NCBI RefSeq assembly: GCF_014199305.1 | Contig: NZ_JACIJK010000001.1 | Coordinates: 248,001-312,000, forward strand | Direction: 5' to 3' | Length of the DNA: 64,000 nt | Source of the DNA: Sphingomonas aerophila | GTDB taxonomy: Bacteria > Pseudomonadota > Alphaproteobacteria > Sphingomonadales > Sphingomonadaceae | In this document: positions 35,924 through 44,593 of the stretch, piece by piece | Layout: each line of letters opens with the position of its first letter | Position numbering within the stretch: position 1 is the stretch's first letter | The notes under the pieces: generated by a model | Seen by the model: only the letters and a program-made list of their open reading frames with translations | What the model was told of the DNA's origin: nothing | The model's database searches: none | Made by a program: the position numbers and the translations under genes

Positions 35924-36352
35924 TCACAACTCCCGGTCGGTCAGGTGAAGCTCCAGGTCGCCGACATCGTCTTCGCTTACCGTCCAGCCGCGCACCGACT
36001 GGCCAGCCCGATGCACCGCCTCCCGATCGCCTGACACAAGGTAATGCCAGGCCGGCAGCGGCTGTCCGGCAGCACGCAGGCGATAGGCGCAGGTTGTGGG
36101 CAGCCAGTCGATGCCGCGCACGCTGCTACTCGTCAGCCGCACACATTCGGGCACATAGGCCCGGCGGTGCTTGTAGTCCTTGCAGAAACCGGTGCGGCGA
36201 TCGAGCAAGCGGCACGCAACGTTGGTCGGGTGCAGATCACCCGTGTCCTCATCTTCCAGCTTGTGCAGACAGCATTTGCCACAGCCATCGCACAGGGCCT
36301 CCCACTGGCCCCGATCCAGGGTCTCGATCGGCTGTTCCCAAAAATTCGTCAT
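35924..36352 (-). CDS. YcgN family cysteine cluster protein (UPF0260)
   Basis: A 142-residue protein of the UPF0260/YkgJ group, with CDGCGKCC at residues 22-29 and further cysteines (CRLL, CKDY, CVRL, CAYRL) that could bind a metal or iron-sulfur cluster. The function is unknown. ATGA overlap with the SCO gene upstream; the shared metal/cysteine theme is suggestive only. Confidence 0.9.
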   Translation of the reverse strand: MTNFWEQPIETLDRGQWEALCDGCGKCCLHKLEDEDTGDLHPTNVACRLLDRRTGFCKDYKHRRAYVPECVRLTSSSVRGIDWLPTTCAYRLRAAGQPLPAWHYLVSGDREAVHRAGQSVRGWTVSEDDVGDLELHLTDREL

Positions 36353-36963
36353 GTCGCCCAGCGTTTGATCTCCGCCACCACTGCATCAGCGCCCTGGTCG
36401 GCAGGCAGCAAGGCCAACGGCTTGCCCTCAGGGTTCATCAGATAGGTCTGGCGGCTATGGCTGACTAGGTACGATCCCGTAGCGTTCGGCTTTTCCAGGC
36501 TGAAGGCGACGCCATATTCCTTGGCAACTGCCGCCACCTGTTCGGGCGTACCGGTCAGCCCGATCATGCGCGGATGGAAGTTCGCGACGAACTGACCGAC
36601 CACTGCCTGTGTATCCCGCGCGGGGTCGACAGTGATGAACACTGGCACGATCCGGCTGGCGAGGGCCGCGTTCGCCGTTTCCAGCTTCTTCAGCGCGGCG
36701 CCGATCGCCTGGACGTCGGTGGGGCAAACGTCCGGGCAGAAAGTGTAGCCGAAGTACATGATGCGGTACCGGCCTGCGAGGCTGCGGTCAGTCACGGTCC
36801 GGCCATGCTGGTCCGTCAACGAGAAGGGACCGCCGATCCTTGCTCCGACCAAAGGAGCCTCTGTTGAAGTTTGCAGGTCCTGTCGGGCGGCGTTGTCACA
36901 GCCTGCGGCGAGCAGGCATGAAGCGATTGCCGCGATACGCGCGGCAGCGGTGACATGGTTCAT
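36349..36963 (-). CDS. SCO1/SenC family copper chaperone lipoprotein
   Basis: A thioredoxin-fold protein for delivery of copper to cytochrome c oxidase CuA, or thiol redox control. 204 residues with a signal peptide and lipobox LLAAGC (Cys22), the copper motif CPDVC (Cys76, Cys80) and the distal His169 in VSHSRQTY. It is divergent from the ankyrin gene with 63 bp between starts and heads the minus-strand SCO/YcgN-like/DUF45 set. Confidence 0.93.
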   Translation of the reverse strand: MNHVTAAARIAAIASCLLAAGCDNAARQDLQTSTEAPLVGARIGGPFSLTDQHGRTVTDRSLAGRYRIMYFGYTFCPDVCPTDVQAIGAALKKLETANAALASRIVPVFITVDPARDTQAVVGQFVANFHPRMIGLTGTPEQVAAVAKEYGVAFSLEKPNATGSYLVSHSRQTYLMNPEGKPLALLPADQGADAVVAEIKRWAT

Positions 36964-37026
36964 GACGCGGCCAGCCTTGCTGTGTTAGGCGCGCTCGTGC
37001 AAGCCAACAGACGCACAGGACCTTCC

Positions 37027-37620
37027 ATGCCCTCCCGCTTCCTTCTTGCCCTGCTAATTGCCGGTGCGGCCGTTCCGGCCTCCGCGCAGATACAGTCGGA
37101 AAGCTACAAGTTCCTTCAGGCAGTACGGGATGCGAAGGGTGACGAGGTCACGACCGCGCTCAACCGGCCCGGCAGCACGATCATCAACACGCGAGACGTC
37201 ACCACGGGTGAGGGTGCGCTGCACATCGTCATCAAACGCCACGACGCGACATATCTTCGCTTTTTGCTGGCCAAGGGCGCTGATCCGAACCTGCGCGACA
37301 ATAGCGGTTCTACCCCGATGTTGCTGGCGGTCGACACCGGTCAGGCGGACCTGATCTCCGTCCTGAAGGACGCGCGAGCGAACCCCAACCTGGCGAACTC
37401 GGCGGGTGAGACGCCGCTGATCCGGGCGGTTCAACGGCGCGATCCGGTCATGGTCCGCGTTTTGCTGGCAGCAGGCGCCGACCCGGACCAGCGCGACATC
37501 CTGGCAGGACGTTCTGCACGCGATTATGCCGCACGCGACCTACGCAACCCGCTCATCACCCAGATGCTCAACGATGCGCCCAAGGCCGTGAAAAAGGCGG
37601 TCGCCGGCCCCAAGCTCTAG
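37027..37620 (+). CDS. Exported ankyrin-repeat protein
   Basis: 197 residues with a Sec signal peptide (cleavage near PASAQ) and about four ankyrin repeats between residues 55 and 185, including LLAKGADPNLRDNSGSTPML and LLAAGADPDQRD. Periplasmic ankyrin proteins usually act in protein-protein contact; the partner is unknown. The ATG at 37027 follows AGGA. Its stop shares CTAG with the convergent mmcB gene. Confidence 0.92.
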   Translation: MPSRFLLALLIAGAAVPASAQIQSESYKFLQAVRDAKGDEVTTALNRPGSTIINTRDVTTGEGALHIVIKRHDATYLRFLLAKGADPNLRDNSGSTPMLLAVDTGQADLISVLKDARANPNLANSAGETPLIRAVQRRDPVMVRVLLAAGADPDQRDILAGRSARDYAARDLRNPLITQMLNDAPKAVKKAVAGPKL

Positions 37621-38132
37621 AAGGCGAGCCCGTCTGCATCAGGGTCCGTAGCCGCGACCAGCCGGCGGGCAGCGCGGCGGGCAAATGCCAGGGTGCAGCG
37701 CTTGCGCACATGCGCCGACAACGGGTGCGTCTTGGCCTCACGCACGATTTCCGAGTCATAGCGGTCCGCGATCATCACACCGGTCCGCTCAGGAAGGAAC
37801 GCCGGCGTCGACAGAGGCGACAGGTCGAATCCCGCCGGCACAGCCCAGAAAAAGCGATCGCAGTGGTCGAGGTAATCGGGCCATTTGCCGTCGCCGAGCA
37901 GGTCGGCTCGTGAGACCTTGATCTCCACGATCACAAGCTGGCCCCGTGCATCAATCGCCATCAGGTCGGCACGACGTCCTCCCTCCAAGGGGACTTCCGC
38001 CATCGTAACGAGATCATGTCGCAACAGCAGCCGCGTTACTCCCCTCGCCACATCGGCAGCACAGGCCGGGGAACCCGGCTGGTCGCGGCACGGATTGGAG
38101 TCGAATTCGGGAGATTGCGCCGCGTCGAGCAT
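37617..38132 (-). CDS. mmcB: MmcB family DNA repair protein
   Basis: Homologue of Caulobacter MmcB, a PD-(D/E)XK-nuclease-like protein implicated in mitomycin C repair with ImuAB-DnaE2. Supporting segments are GGRRADLMAIDARG, VIVEIKVSRADLLGDGKWPDY and GVMIADRYDSEIV. The ATG at 38132 is used; a TTG start 12 codons upstream is in frame. 171 residues. Confidence 0.88.
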   Translation of the reverse strand: MLDAAQSPEFDSNPCRDQPGSPACAADVARGVTRLLLRHDLVTMAEVPLEGGRRADLMAIDARGQLVIVEIKVSRADLLGDGKWPDYLDHCDRFFWAVPAGFDLSPLSTPAFLPERTGVMIADRYDSEIVREAKTHPLSAHVRKRCTLAFARRAARRLVAATDPDADGLAF

Positions 38133-38186
38133 GCCGCCAGCAATTAGAACATTTCCCGAACGAGGCAAGCCCGTCCGGTGAACCTG

Positions 38187-38870
38187 TCAGCGATAGAAGA
38201 TATGATTGCCGATCGACGCAACACGGATGAAGCGGCCCGACGGCGCGACACGGCGCGCATGGAAGAACAAGGCGCCCTCTGCATCGCTTTCCCATGCTTC
38301 GCTCATGGCGACCTTGGCCACGGCCAAAGCGGTACGATAGCTTGGGCGGGCGGTGTCGACGCTGGGGATCGCGCCGCCGCGGACAAAGGAAAACTGGCCG
38401 CGCTGCTTAACAACGCCGCACACGTCGGACGCGAAGCGACCCGAATGGGCACGGTTGATGATCACCTCTGCCACCGCGAGCTGACCAGCAACGGGTTCAC
38501 CCTTGCTTTCAAAGTAGATGGCGCTGGCAAGGCAACGCAAGCTCTCGTCAGCGGCCGCGACATCCTGTGCGGCAACGGCATCGGCGAGACTACGAAACTT
38601 GTCGGGAGTTGCCGCATCGACCGTGGTGGCAGCGGCGGGATCGAACGACCGGGCCGGCGCGGTATTCGCAACGTCGGTGTCTGGCGTCAAAGTGGTCGGT
38701 GATGTCACCAGGACCGGATCGGTGCTCGGCGCGGGAAGCGCCGGGGAGATGGTGTCGGCCGAGAGGCCGGCCCGATTGAACTCGGCAGCTAAGCCGGGCG
38801 CACTCTGGGCAAGACCGAGCAGCACAAGGGCACCCGCCGCGAAAGCGGCAGCACGCGAAAACAGCGACAT
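38187..38870 (-). CDS. SleB-type cell wall hydrolase
   Basis: A secreted peptidoglycan hydrolase domain of the SleB family. 227 residues: signal peptide ending near GLAAE, a Ser/Thr/Pro/Ala-rich linker (about 35-100), and the hydrolase domain with ASAIYFESKGEP (catalytic Glu), AEVIINRA and ALFFHARRV. The Asp/Pro linker suggests a flexible tether in the periplasm. There is a 169-bp gap upstream with no gene seen. Confidence 0.9.
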   Translation of the reverse strand: MSLFSRAAAFAAGALVLLGLAQSAPGLAAEFNRAGLSADTISPALPAPSTDPVLVTSPTTLTPDTDVANTAPARSFDPAAATTVDAATPDKFRSLADAVAAQDVAAADESLRCLASAIYFESKGEPVAGQLAVAEVIINRAHSGRFASDVCGVVKQRGQFSFVRGGAIPSVDTARPSYRTALAVAKVAMSEAWESDAEGALFFHARRVAPSGRFIRVASIGNHIFYR

Positions 38871-39039
38871 TTAATCACATACATGTGCAAGAAGGCCACG
38901 GACCCGATCCAAAACCAGCCACGTAGGCCGGCGAGATCGCCCGGGCGCCCCCTCGACTGCGTCACCGCCACGGATCGCACCCGCCCAGCACAACGCTCAT
39001 CAGAACTGCGAGCATCTGTTGCTGCGGCCCGCGTTGCCG

Positions 39040-39366
39040 TCAATCGTCGAGCATCGTTTCAGCGGCGAACCGTTCAGAGTCCGGGATGTCCAGTTCGATC
39101 ACCCACAGATCCGGGTCGCGCGCCCGTCGCCGCCGCCAATATTCGTCCGGATCGCCGGCCGGAGTCGAGTCGATCAGGACGGTCCGTCCATCGGGGCCAA
39201 AGCCACGCTCCCATATATGGGGGTCAGCCCCGCGCTCGACCCCAATGACGAGAACTGACCCGGCTTGTGCATCGCCCTTGGCCAGCACGGTCGCGTAACC
39301 CCCGGCTTGTTGCACCCGGCGCATCATGGCCCCGACCAGCAAGTCTGACGGCAGGCGAGCGCTCAT
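39040..39366 (-). CDS. DUF1491 family protein
   Basis: 108 residues, with the family pattern VGAMMRRVQQAGGYATVL at the N-terminus and DPDLWVIELDIPD at the C-terminus. It is soluble and of unknown function, typical of alphaproteobacteria. A good purine-rich ribosome site (GGGGCAGGGG) precedes the ATG, 9 bp after the thioesterase stop. Confidence 0.85.
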   Translation of the reverse strand: MSARLPSDLLVGAMMRRVQQAGGYATVLAKGDAQAGSVLVIGVERGADPHIWERGFGPDGRTVLIDSTPAGDPDEYWRRRRARDPDLWVIELDIPDSERFAAETMLDD

Positions 39367-39375
39367 CCCCTGCCC

Positions 39376-39846
39376 CTACCCGCGTGCATAGCCCGGCAGG
39401 CCAGCAAGAGGGATCTGCGAGCGCATGAACGTACCGGTTCCACGGGCGGCTTCCTCTCCTTCAGCATCGATCAACCGCGCCTCTGCGACGAATACGCGGC
39501 GACGCCCGCTGATCCATCGCCCTTCAGCAATCACTGGTCCGGCGGGCAAAGGCCGGGTGAAGAACAGGTTGAAGGCGGTGGTGAGGAGGAAACGATCAGT
39601 GACCAGGCTGTTCGCGGCGTAGAACGCGGCATCATCGAGCATCTTGAAGTAACTGGTGCCGTGCACGGCACCAGCGGCGTGGAAATGCTCTGGCCCGAGC
39701 GTGAACGATATACGGGACACGCCAGGGCTTACGATCTCCAACCGAGAGTCGAACAGACGGTTGATCGGTGCCTCGGCGTAAAGCGCCTCCAGGGCGCGAG
39801 CATGCGCGTCGGCCCCCGATACGTCGGGCACGGGTTCAGCCGCCAT
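39376..39846 (-). CDS. PaaI family hotdog-fold thioesterase
   Basis: A predicted acyl-CoA thioesterase with the hotdog fold. 156 residues from the ATG at 39846 (MAAEPVPDVSGAD). The active-site helix region reads GAVHGTSYFKMLDDAAFYA, with the usual HG...D of PaaI/YbgC relatives. The gene overlaps the ptsN end by 11 nt. The substrate is unknown. Confidence 0.85.
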   Translation of the reverse strand: MAAEPVPDVSGADAHARALEALYAEAPINRLFDSRLEIVSPGVSRISFTLGPEHFHAAGAVHGTSYFKMLDDAAFYAANSLVTDRFLLTTAFNLFFTRPLPAGPVIAEGRWISGRRRVFVAEARLIDAEGEEAARGTGTFMRSQIPLAGLPGYARG

Positions 39847-40303
39847 CGCGCAAGTCGCCTGCCCCGAGCAGCGCGTACAACGCGTCGGTTGAGCCCGCCC
39901 CACGCAATTTGGCCAACAGGTCACGGTCACGCAGCCTGCGCGAAACGCGAGCCAGCGCTTTCAGATGGTCCGCACCAGCCTCAGCCGGTGAAAGAAGCAC
40001 AAAAACCAGGTCGACCGGCAAATCGTCTACCGCAGCAAAATCAATCGGTTGCGCCAGTCGAGCGAATGCTCCTGTAACCGAAGAAAGGCCGGGCAGCTTG
40101 GCGTGCGGAATTGCCACGCCCGCACCAAACCCCGTGGAGCCCAGCTTCTCACGCGCGGCCAGCCGGTCAACAATCTCCCGCGGATCCGCGTTCGCCAGGC
40201 GCGCAACGGCAGCACCGAGCTGCTGGAGCAGGAGTTTCTTGTTGCCCGCGGCCAGCCCGAACAGGACCGCCTCCGGGCGCAACAGGTCGCTGAGATCGTG
40301 CAT
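39836..40303 (-). CDS. ptsN: PTS IIA-like nitrogen regulatory protein PtsN
   Basis: The EIIA-Ntr domain, final acceptor of the nitrogen phosphotransferase chain, which regulates transport and other processes by its phosphorylation state. 155 residues, with phosphoacceptor His67 in GVAIPHAKL. The usual hpf-ptsN order is kept but rpoN is not in front. A 79-bp gap separates it from hpf. Confidence 0.93.
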   Translation of the reverse strand: MHDLSDLLRPEAVLFGLAAGNKKLLLQQLGAAVARLANADPREIVDRLAAREKLGSTGFGAGVAIPHAKLPGLSSVTGAFARLAQPIDFAAVDDLPVDLVFVLLSPAEAGADHLKALARVSRRLRDRDLLAKLRGAGSTDALYALLGAGDLRDGG

Positions 40304-40382
40304 TGGCGTGGTTGAACTGGTTCCCGCGCGTCCGGCAGCGGGCGCGGCCGGCGCCATAGCGCCGACCGCGTCGCGGGGGAAG

Positions 40383-40979
40383 TCAGCCGGCCTGGACGGG
40401 CTGCTGCGGCTCCACCCAACCGATGGTGCCGTCGCCGCGGCGATAGACCATGTTGTAGGCACCCGTGCCCGAGTTTCGGAACAGCAAGGCGGCCGTGTTG
40501 CGCAGATCCAGCATCATTACCGCGTCCGAAACGCTTGCATCTGGCACGTCGACCCGCGTTTCGGCGACGATCAGGGGCGCGTCATGCGCCTCTTCCTCAT
40601 CAATTGATTCCGCGAACAAGGTGTAGTTTGCAGTCGCATCGTACGCGCCGGCCTCCGCAATTTCGATGGCCTCGCCAGCGTTGCGGTCCTTGAGCCTGCG
40701 CATGTAGCGGCGCAGCTGCTTGTCGATCTTTCCGGCAGCGCCGTCGAATGCCGGATGCGCTTCCTGCGCGTCGTGCCGGCCCTTCAGAACCAGCCCGCGC
40801 ATGACGTGAACAACGATGTCGCAGGTAAAGCCCGCGTCGTGCGGCCCCTTGCCGAACGTCACGTCGGCAGACACGGCTCTGCTGAAATATTTATCTGCGA
40901 TACCCTGGAGCCGGTCGCTGACATGGGTCCTGAGCGCGTCGCCCGTTTCGACCTGGTGACCAGAAATCCGGATATCCAT
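40383..40979 (-). CDS. hpf: Long-form ribosome hibernation promoting factor
   Basis: Dimerises ribosomes to 100S particles in stationary phase. The 198-residue length marks the long form: S30AE domain at residues 1-100 (MDIRISGHQVETGDALRTHV) and a C-terminal dimerisation domain (DLRNTAALLFRNSGTGAYNMV, split here as DLRNTAALLFRNSGT). Lies between dnaQ and ptsN on the minus strand. Confidence 0.95.
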   Translation of the reverse strand: MDIRISGHQVETGDALRTHVSDRLQGIADKYFSRAVSADVTFGKGPHDAGFTCDIVVHVMRGLVLKGRHDAQEAHPAFDGAAGKIDKQLRRYMRRLKDRNAGEAIEIAEAGAYDATANYTLFAESIDEEEAHDAPLIVAETRVDVPDASVSDAVMMLDLRNTAALLFRNSGTGAYNMVYRRGDGTIGWVEPQQPVQAG

Positions 40980-41017
40980 TCTTCGCTCCTATGCTTTTGC
41001 GGGCGGGTCCGTTGACC

Positions 41018-41710
41018 TCACCCGGGTTGTTCAGCTCCCCAGATCGGATCGGTGAGCTTGGACAGGAACGCGGCGTGGGCGGCGATTTCTCCCGCCGAGG
41101 GTACGAAAACGCGCGGTTCCCGACGTGGGCGGGGTGCAACTGCGACGATTGGAGCAACCGTTGTGACGATTGGAGCATCGGCAAGGCCAAGCCCGATCTG
41201 ACGGCCGCCCATCAGCTCGACATAAACCTGCGCCAGCAACTGCGCGTCCAGCAACGCCCCGTGAAGCACGCGGTGCGAGCGATCAACGCCGAAGCGAGAG
41301 CAAAGCGCGTCCAGGCTGTGCTTGGCGCCGGGATGGCGGCTGCGGGCGATTTGCAACGTGTCCACCATGCGCGACAAGCACACAGGATCACGGCCGCAAC
41401 GCGTCAACTCGCCGTTGAGGAAGCTGAAGTCGAAGGTGGCGTTGTGCGCGATCAGCGGAGCGTCGCCGATGAACTCCACCAGATCGTGCACCGCATTGGC
41501 GAATACCGGGTGCTTGGACAGGAATTCGATGCGTAATCCGTGCACCCGCGCCGCCTCTTCGGGCATGTCGCGCTCAGGGTGGTAGTACGCGTGGAAGGTG
41601 CGCCCGGTTTCGATCCGGTTGACCAACTCGACGCATCCGATCTCCACCAGACGGTCCCCGCCGGGGAAACTCAGGCCGGTGGTTTCGGTATCGAACACGA
41701 TCTCGCGCAT
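41018..41710 (-). CDS. dnaQ: DNA polymerase III epsilon subunit
   Basis: Proofreading 3'-5' exonuclease of the replicase. 230 residues with exonuclease motif I FDTETTGLSFPGGDRLVEI, Exo II HNATFDFSFLN, and a third motif around HGALLDAQLLAQVY. The ATG at 41710 (MREIVFDTETTGL) is the family start. It belongs to the dnaQ-coaE-aroE-maf-PPSR block, an arrangement conserved beside alphaproteobacterial origins. Confidence 0.95.
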   Translation of the reverse strand: MREIVFDTETTGLSFPGGDRLVEIGCVELVNRIETGRTFHAYYHPERDMPEEAARVHGLRIEFLSKHPVFANAVHDLVEFIGDAPLIAHNATFDFSFLNGELTRCGRDPVCLSRMVDTLQIARSRHPGAKHSLDALCSRFGVDRSHRVLHGALLDAQLLAQVYVELMGGRQIGLGLADAPIVTTVAPIVAVAPRPRREPRVFVPSAGEIAAHAAFLSKLTDPIWGAEQPG

Positions 41711-41717
41711 GGATCTG

Positions 41718-42326
41718 CTATCCTCCTCCCGGGGGCTGGAGGCAAGCGATGACCGCAGCGACGGCAGCGCGGGTCTGCTCCAGCGGTACATCGGTTGGGA
41801 TCACGAAGTCGGCTCGTGCGCGCTTCTCGGCGTCGGGAACCTGGCGAGCCAGGATCGCGTCCAGCTTGGCTTCGGACATGCCCGCACGCGCGAGGACGCG
41901 AGCTCGCTGAACAGGCTCCGCCGCGGATACCACCGCGACCTTGTCCACCGCTTGCTCGCCGCCAGTTTCGAACAACAGCGGCACGTCGAACACGATCAGC
42001 GGCGCGTCCGCATGATCCGCAACGAAACGGGCTCTCTCCTCCCTGACGGCCGGATGAACGATGGACTCGAGCAGGCGCATCGCTGTCTCGCTACCCAGCA
42101 CCGCCTCCGAAAGCGCCGTACGGTTCACTCCACCCTGCCCCGACGTTCCCGGGAAGGCAGCTTCGATAGCCGCCACGACACGGCCACCGGGTCCTTGCAA
42201 CCGGTGCACGGCAGCGTCGGCGTCGAAGACGGGCACGCCCGCCTCCGCAAACATCGCCGCCACTGTTGACTTGCCCATCCCGATCGAGCCGGTGAGCCCA
42301 AGCCGGACAGACGTGCCTGACGTCAT
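41718..42326 (-). CDS. coaE: Dephospho-CoA kinase
   Basis: Last step of CoA synthesis. 202 residues with the P-loop TGSIGMGKST near the N-terminus, FDADAAVHRL, and DVPLLFETG. ATGA overlap with aroE upstream and a 7-bp gap to dnaQ. Confidence 0.95.
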   Translation of the reverse strand: MTSGTSVRLGLTGSIGMGKSTVAAMFAEAGVPVFDADAAVHRLQGPGGRVVAAIEAAFPGTSGQGGVNRTALSEAVLGSETAMRLLESIVHPAVREERARFVADHADAPLIVFDVPLLFETGGEQAVDKVAVVSAAEPVQRARVLARAGMSEAKLDAILARQVPDAEKRARADFVIPTDVPLEQTRAAVAAVIACLQPPGGG

Positions 42327-43132
42327 GCAACCAGCAGGTCGCGCAACTCGTCATCTCGGTCGCGCGGCGGCTTTTTTCCGAACAGGATCTCGAACGCGAC
42401 CGCGGCCTGCGCCACCAACATTTCCAGTCCGTCCACCGTATCGAGGTCACGAGCGCGCGCAGCCGCCAGCAAGGGTGTTTCTAGCGGGGCGTAGACGATG
42501 TCGTACACGGTCGCATCATTCGGCAGCGGTGACAGATCGATGTCCAGCGGCGGCTGGTTCTGCATGCCCAGGGTGGTGGCATTGACCAGCAAGGCTGCCG
42601 CGGGAAGCCGCTCGATCGGTTGCGCGTCACCCTTCAATCCAAAGGAGGCCAGCAGACCTGCAGCTTTAAGCGGATTGCGACCAAGCACGGTGACTGGCCC
42701 TGTGTTCATGCGTGAAAGCGCGAACAGGATTGCCCTCGCCGCGCCGCCGGTTCCGATCACCGCGACGGGCTTACCTTCCAGATCCAGGCTCGCGATCGGC
42801 GCGTAGAAGCCGGCAGCATCGGTGTTGGTCCCCGCCACATCGCCGGTGTCGGTGCGAAAGGCCGTGTTGATGGCGCCTATCGTGTCACGAACACCACCCG
42901 GATCGGCGACATGATCCAGTGCCATGATCTTGTGGGGCACCGTGATGTTGCAGCCCCGCCAGCTAGGGTCGGACCGGCGCTCTTCGAAATAATTGGCAAG
43001 CTCTTCCGCGGCAACACGGGTGCGGCGATAATCAGCGTCGATGCCGAGCGCGTCCAACCAGAACTGGTGGATCAACGGCGATTTGGCATGATCGATCGGA
43101 TCGCCGATCACTTCGGCATAAGGGCGGGTCAT
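42323..43132 (-). CDS. aroE: Shikimate dehydrogenase
   Basis: NADPH-dependent reduction of 3-dehydroshikimate in aromatic amino acid synthesis. 269 residues, with substrate-binding SPLIHQFW, the catalytic Lys region NITVPHKIMAL, and nucleotide-binding GTGGAARAI. The start at 43132 gives the family MTRPYAEVIGDPIDHAKSP N-terminus; the longer open frame is rejected. Confidence 0.95.
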   Translation of the reverse strand: MTRPYAEVIGDPIDHAKSPLIHQFWLDALGIDADYRRTRVAAEELANYFEERRSDPSWRGCNITVPHKIMALDHVADPGGVRDTIGAINTAFRTDTGDVAGTNTDAAGFYAPIASLDLEGKPVAVIGTGGAARAILFALSRMNTGPVTVLGRNPLKAAGLLASFGLKGDAQPIERLPAAALLVNATTLGMQNQPPLDIDLSPLPNDATVYDIVYAPLETPLLAAARARDLDTVDGLEMLVAQAAVAFEILFGKKPPRDRDDELRDLLVA

Positions 43133-43163
43133 AGGCCGATGTCCCACATGATCGTGGCGCATG

Positions 43164-43754
43164 TCACGCGGGCAACACCCCTCGCTCGCGCAGATAGCCG
43201 AGCAACGGCAGCAGCGGCAGGCCCTGGATCGTGAACTGGCTGCCCTCGACCTTGGAGAATAGCTGTACGCCAGGACCCTCGATCCGGTAGCATCCCACAC
43301 ATCCCGAGATCGCCGGCCATTCGGCATCCAGATATCGGCTGATAAAGCCATCGGACAGCGAACGCACGAACATCCGCGCGGCCTCGACATGGCGCCAGAC
43401 AGGACGGCCATCCTCCGCGATCACTGCCGCGCTCCACAATTCGTGACGCGTGCCGCTCATGCGGCGCAAATGATCTGCCGCCTCTTCGCGTGAAGCTGGC
43501 TGGTTCAGCAAGCTTCCATCGGAAAGGGCGACGACGCTGTCGCTGCCAAGCACCAACGCACCCGGCGATCGCGCCGACACCTTCAGCGCCTTCAGCTCGG
43601 CCAGCGCGTCGGACAGGTCGCGGGGGGTCGCGCCAGCCAGTCCCGCTTTAGCCGCGTCCTCATCGACTCCAGGCGATTGGGCGGTGAACGGTACTCCGGC
43701 ATCGGTCAACATGGCGCGGCGCGTGGCGCTGCCAGAGGCGAGGACCAGCGTCAT
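43164..43754 (-). CDS. maf: Maf-family nucleotide pyrophosphatase
   Basis: Maf proteins hydrolyse non-canonical or canonical nucleoside triphosphates and are linked to division control. 196 residues, with the SGSATRRAMLTDAGV N-terminal motif (equivalent of SxSPRR), PGVDEDAAK and GSDSVVAL. ATGA overlap with the PPSR stop. Confidence 0.9.
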   Translation of the reverse strand: MTLVLASGSATRRAMLTDAGVPFTAQSPGVDEDAAKAGLAGATPRDLSDALAELKALKVSARSPGALVLGSDSVVALSDGSLLNQPASREEAADHLRRMSGTRHELWSAAVIAEDGRPVWRHVEAARMFVRSLSDGFISRYLDAEWPAISGCVGCYRIEGPGVQLFSKVEGSQFTIQGLPLLPLLGYLRERGVLPA

Positions 43755-44593
43755 TCAAACGGTTCCGCAGCGCCACCACGCCGGGCGTTGACCAGGGCAA
43801 TGATCGCCGCCGCGGTTTCCTCGATCGAACGGCGGGTGACGTCGATCACGGGCCATCCCTGATCCGCGAACATACGCCGTGCATAGGCGATCTCTCGCGT
43901 CACTGCCTCCTCCTGCACGTACGTCGTATCAGTGCCTTGGTTCAGGGACAGCAGGCGGTTGCGCCGGATCTGGATCAGGCGGTCGGCACTGGTCGTCAGC
44001 CCGACCACCAGAGGGTTCTTTAGCCGGAACAGCGACGGGGGCGGGGGGCTCTCCACGACGATCGGAATGTTCGCGACCTTGAAGCCGCGATTGGCAAGGT
44101 AGATCGAGGTCGGCGTTTTCGACGAGCGCGATACGCCCGCCAGAACAATGTCGGATTCCTCCCAATCTTCCGCGGCGATCCCGTCGTCGTGGGCGATCGT
44201 GAATTGAATTGCGTCAACCCGCGCGAAATAGGCAGCGTCCAGCACGTGCTGGCGCCCCGGCCGTGCCTTGGCCTGCTTGCCAAGCAAGCTCGTCAGCGCG
44301 TCGTTCACCGGATCGAGCGGCGCCACCGCGGGCAGCCCCAGCGTTCGGCAACGGCTTTCCAGAATGCGTCGTGTTGCCGCGTTCACCAAGGTGAACACGA
44401 CCAGACCCGGGTTTTGGGCGATCTCCTGAAGGATGCGTTCGAGATGCGCCTCCGTCCGCACCATCGGCCAGAAATGCCGTACCGTATCGACGTCATCGAA
44501 CTGCGCGAGCGCGGCCTTGGCAATGTTTTCCAGCGTCTCGCCCGTCGAGTCCGACAGCAGGTGCAGATGGAGCCGAGCTTCAACCACGATCAC
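43751..44593 (-). CDS. ppsR: Pyruvate, water dikinase regulatory protein-type kinase/phosphotransferase
   Basis: DUF299 bifunctional serine/threonine kinase and phosphorylase that controls PEP synthase or pyruvate phosphate dikinase. 280 residues, with the P-loop GVSRSSKTPTSIYLA and LHLLSDSTGETLENIAKA at the N-terminus. I use the GTG at 44593 (VIVVEARL); an in-frame GTG at 44587 is also possible. It is the first gene left of the putative origin. Confidence 0.9.
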   Translation of the reverse strand: MIVVEARLHLHLLSDSTGETLENIAKAALAQFDDVDTVRHFWPMVRTEAHLERILQEIAQNPGLVVFTLVNAATRRILESRCRTLGLPAVAPLDPVNDALTSLLGKQAKARPGRQHVLDAAYFARVDAIQFTIAHDDGIAAEDWEESDIVLAGVSRSSKTPTSIYLANRGFKVANIPIVVESPPPPSLFRLKNPLVVGLTTSADRLIQIRRNRLLSLNQGTDTTYVQEEAVTREIAYARRMFADQGWPVIDVTRRSIEETAAAIIALVNARRGGAAEPFE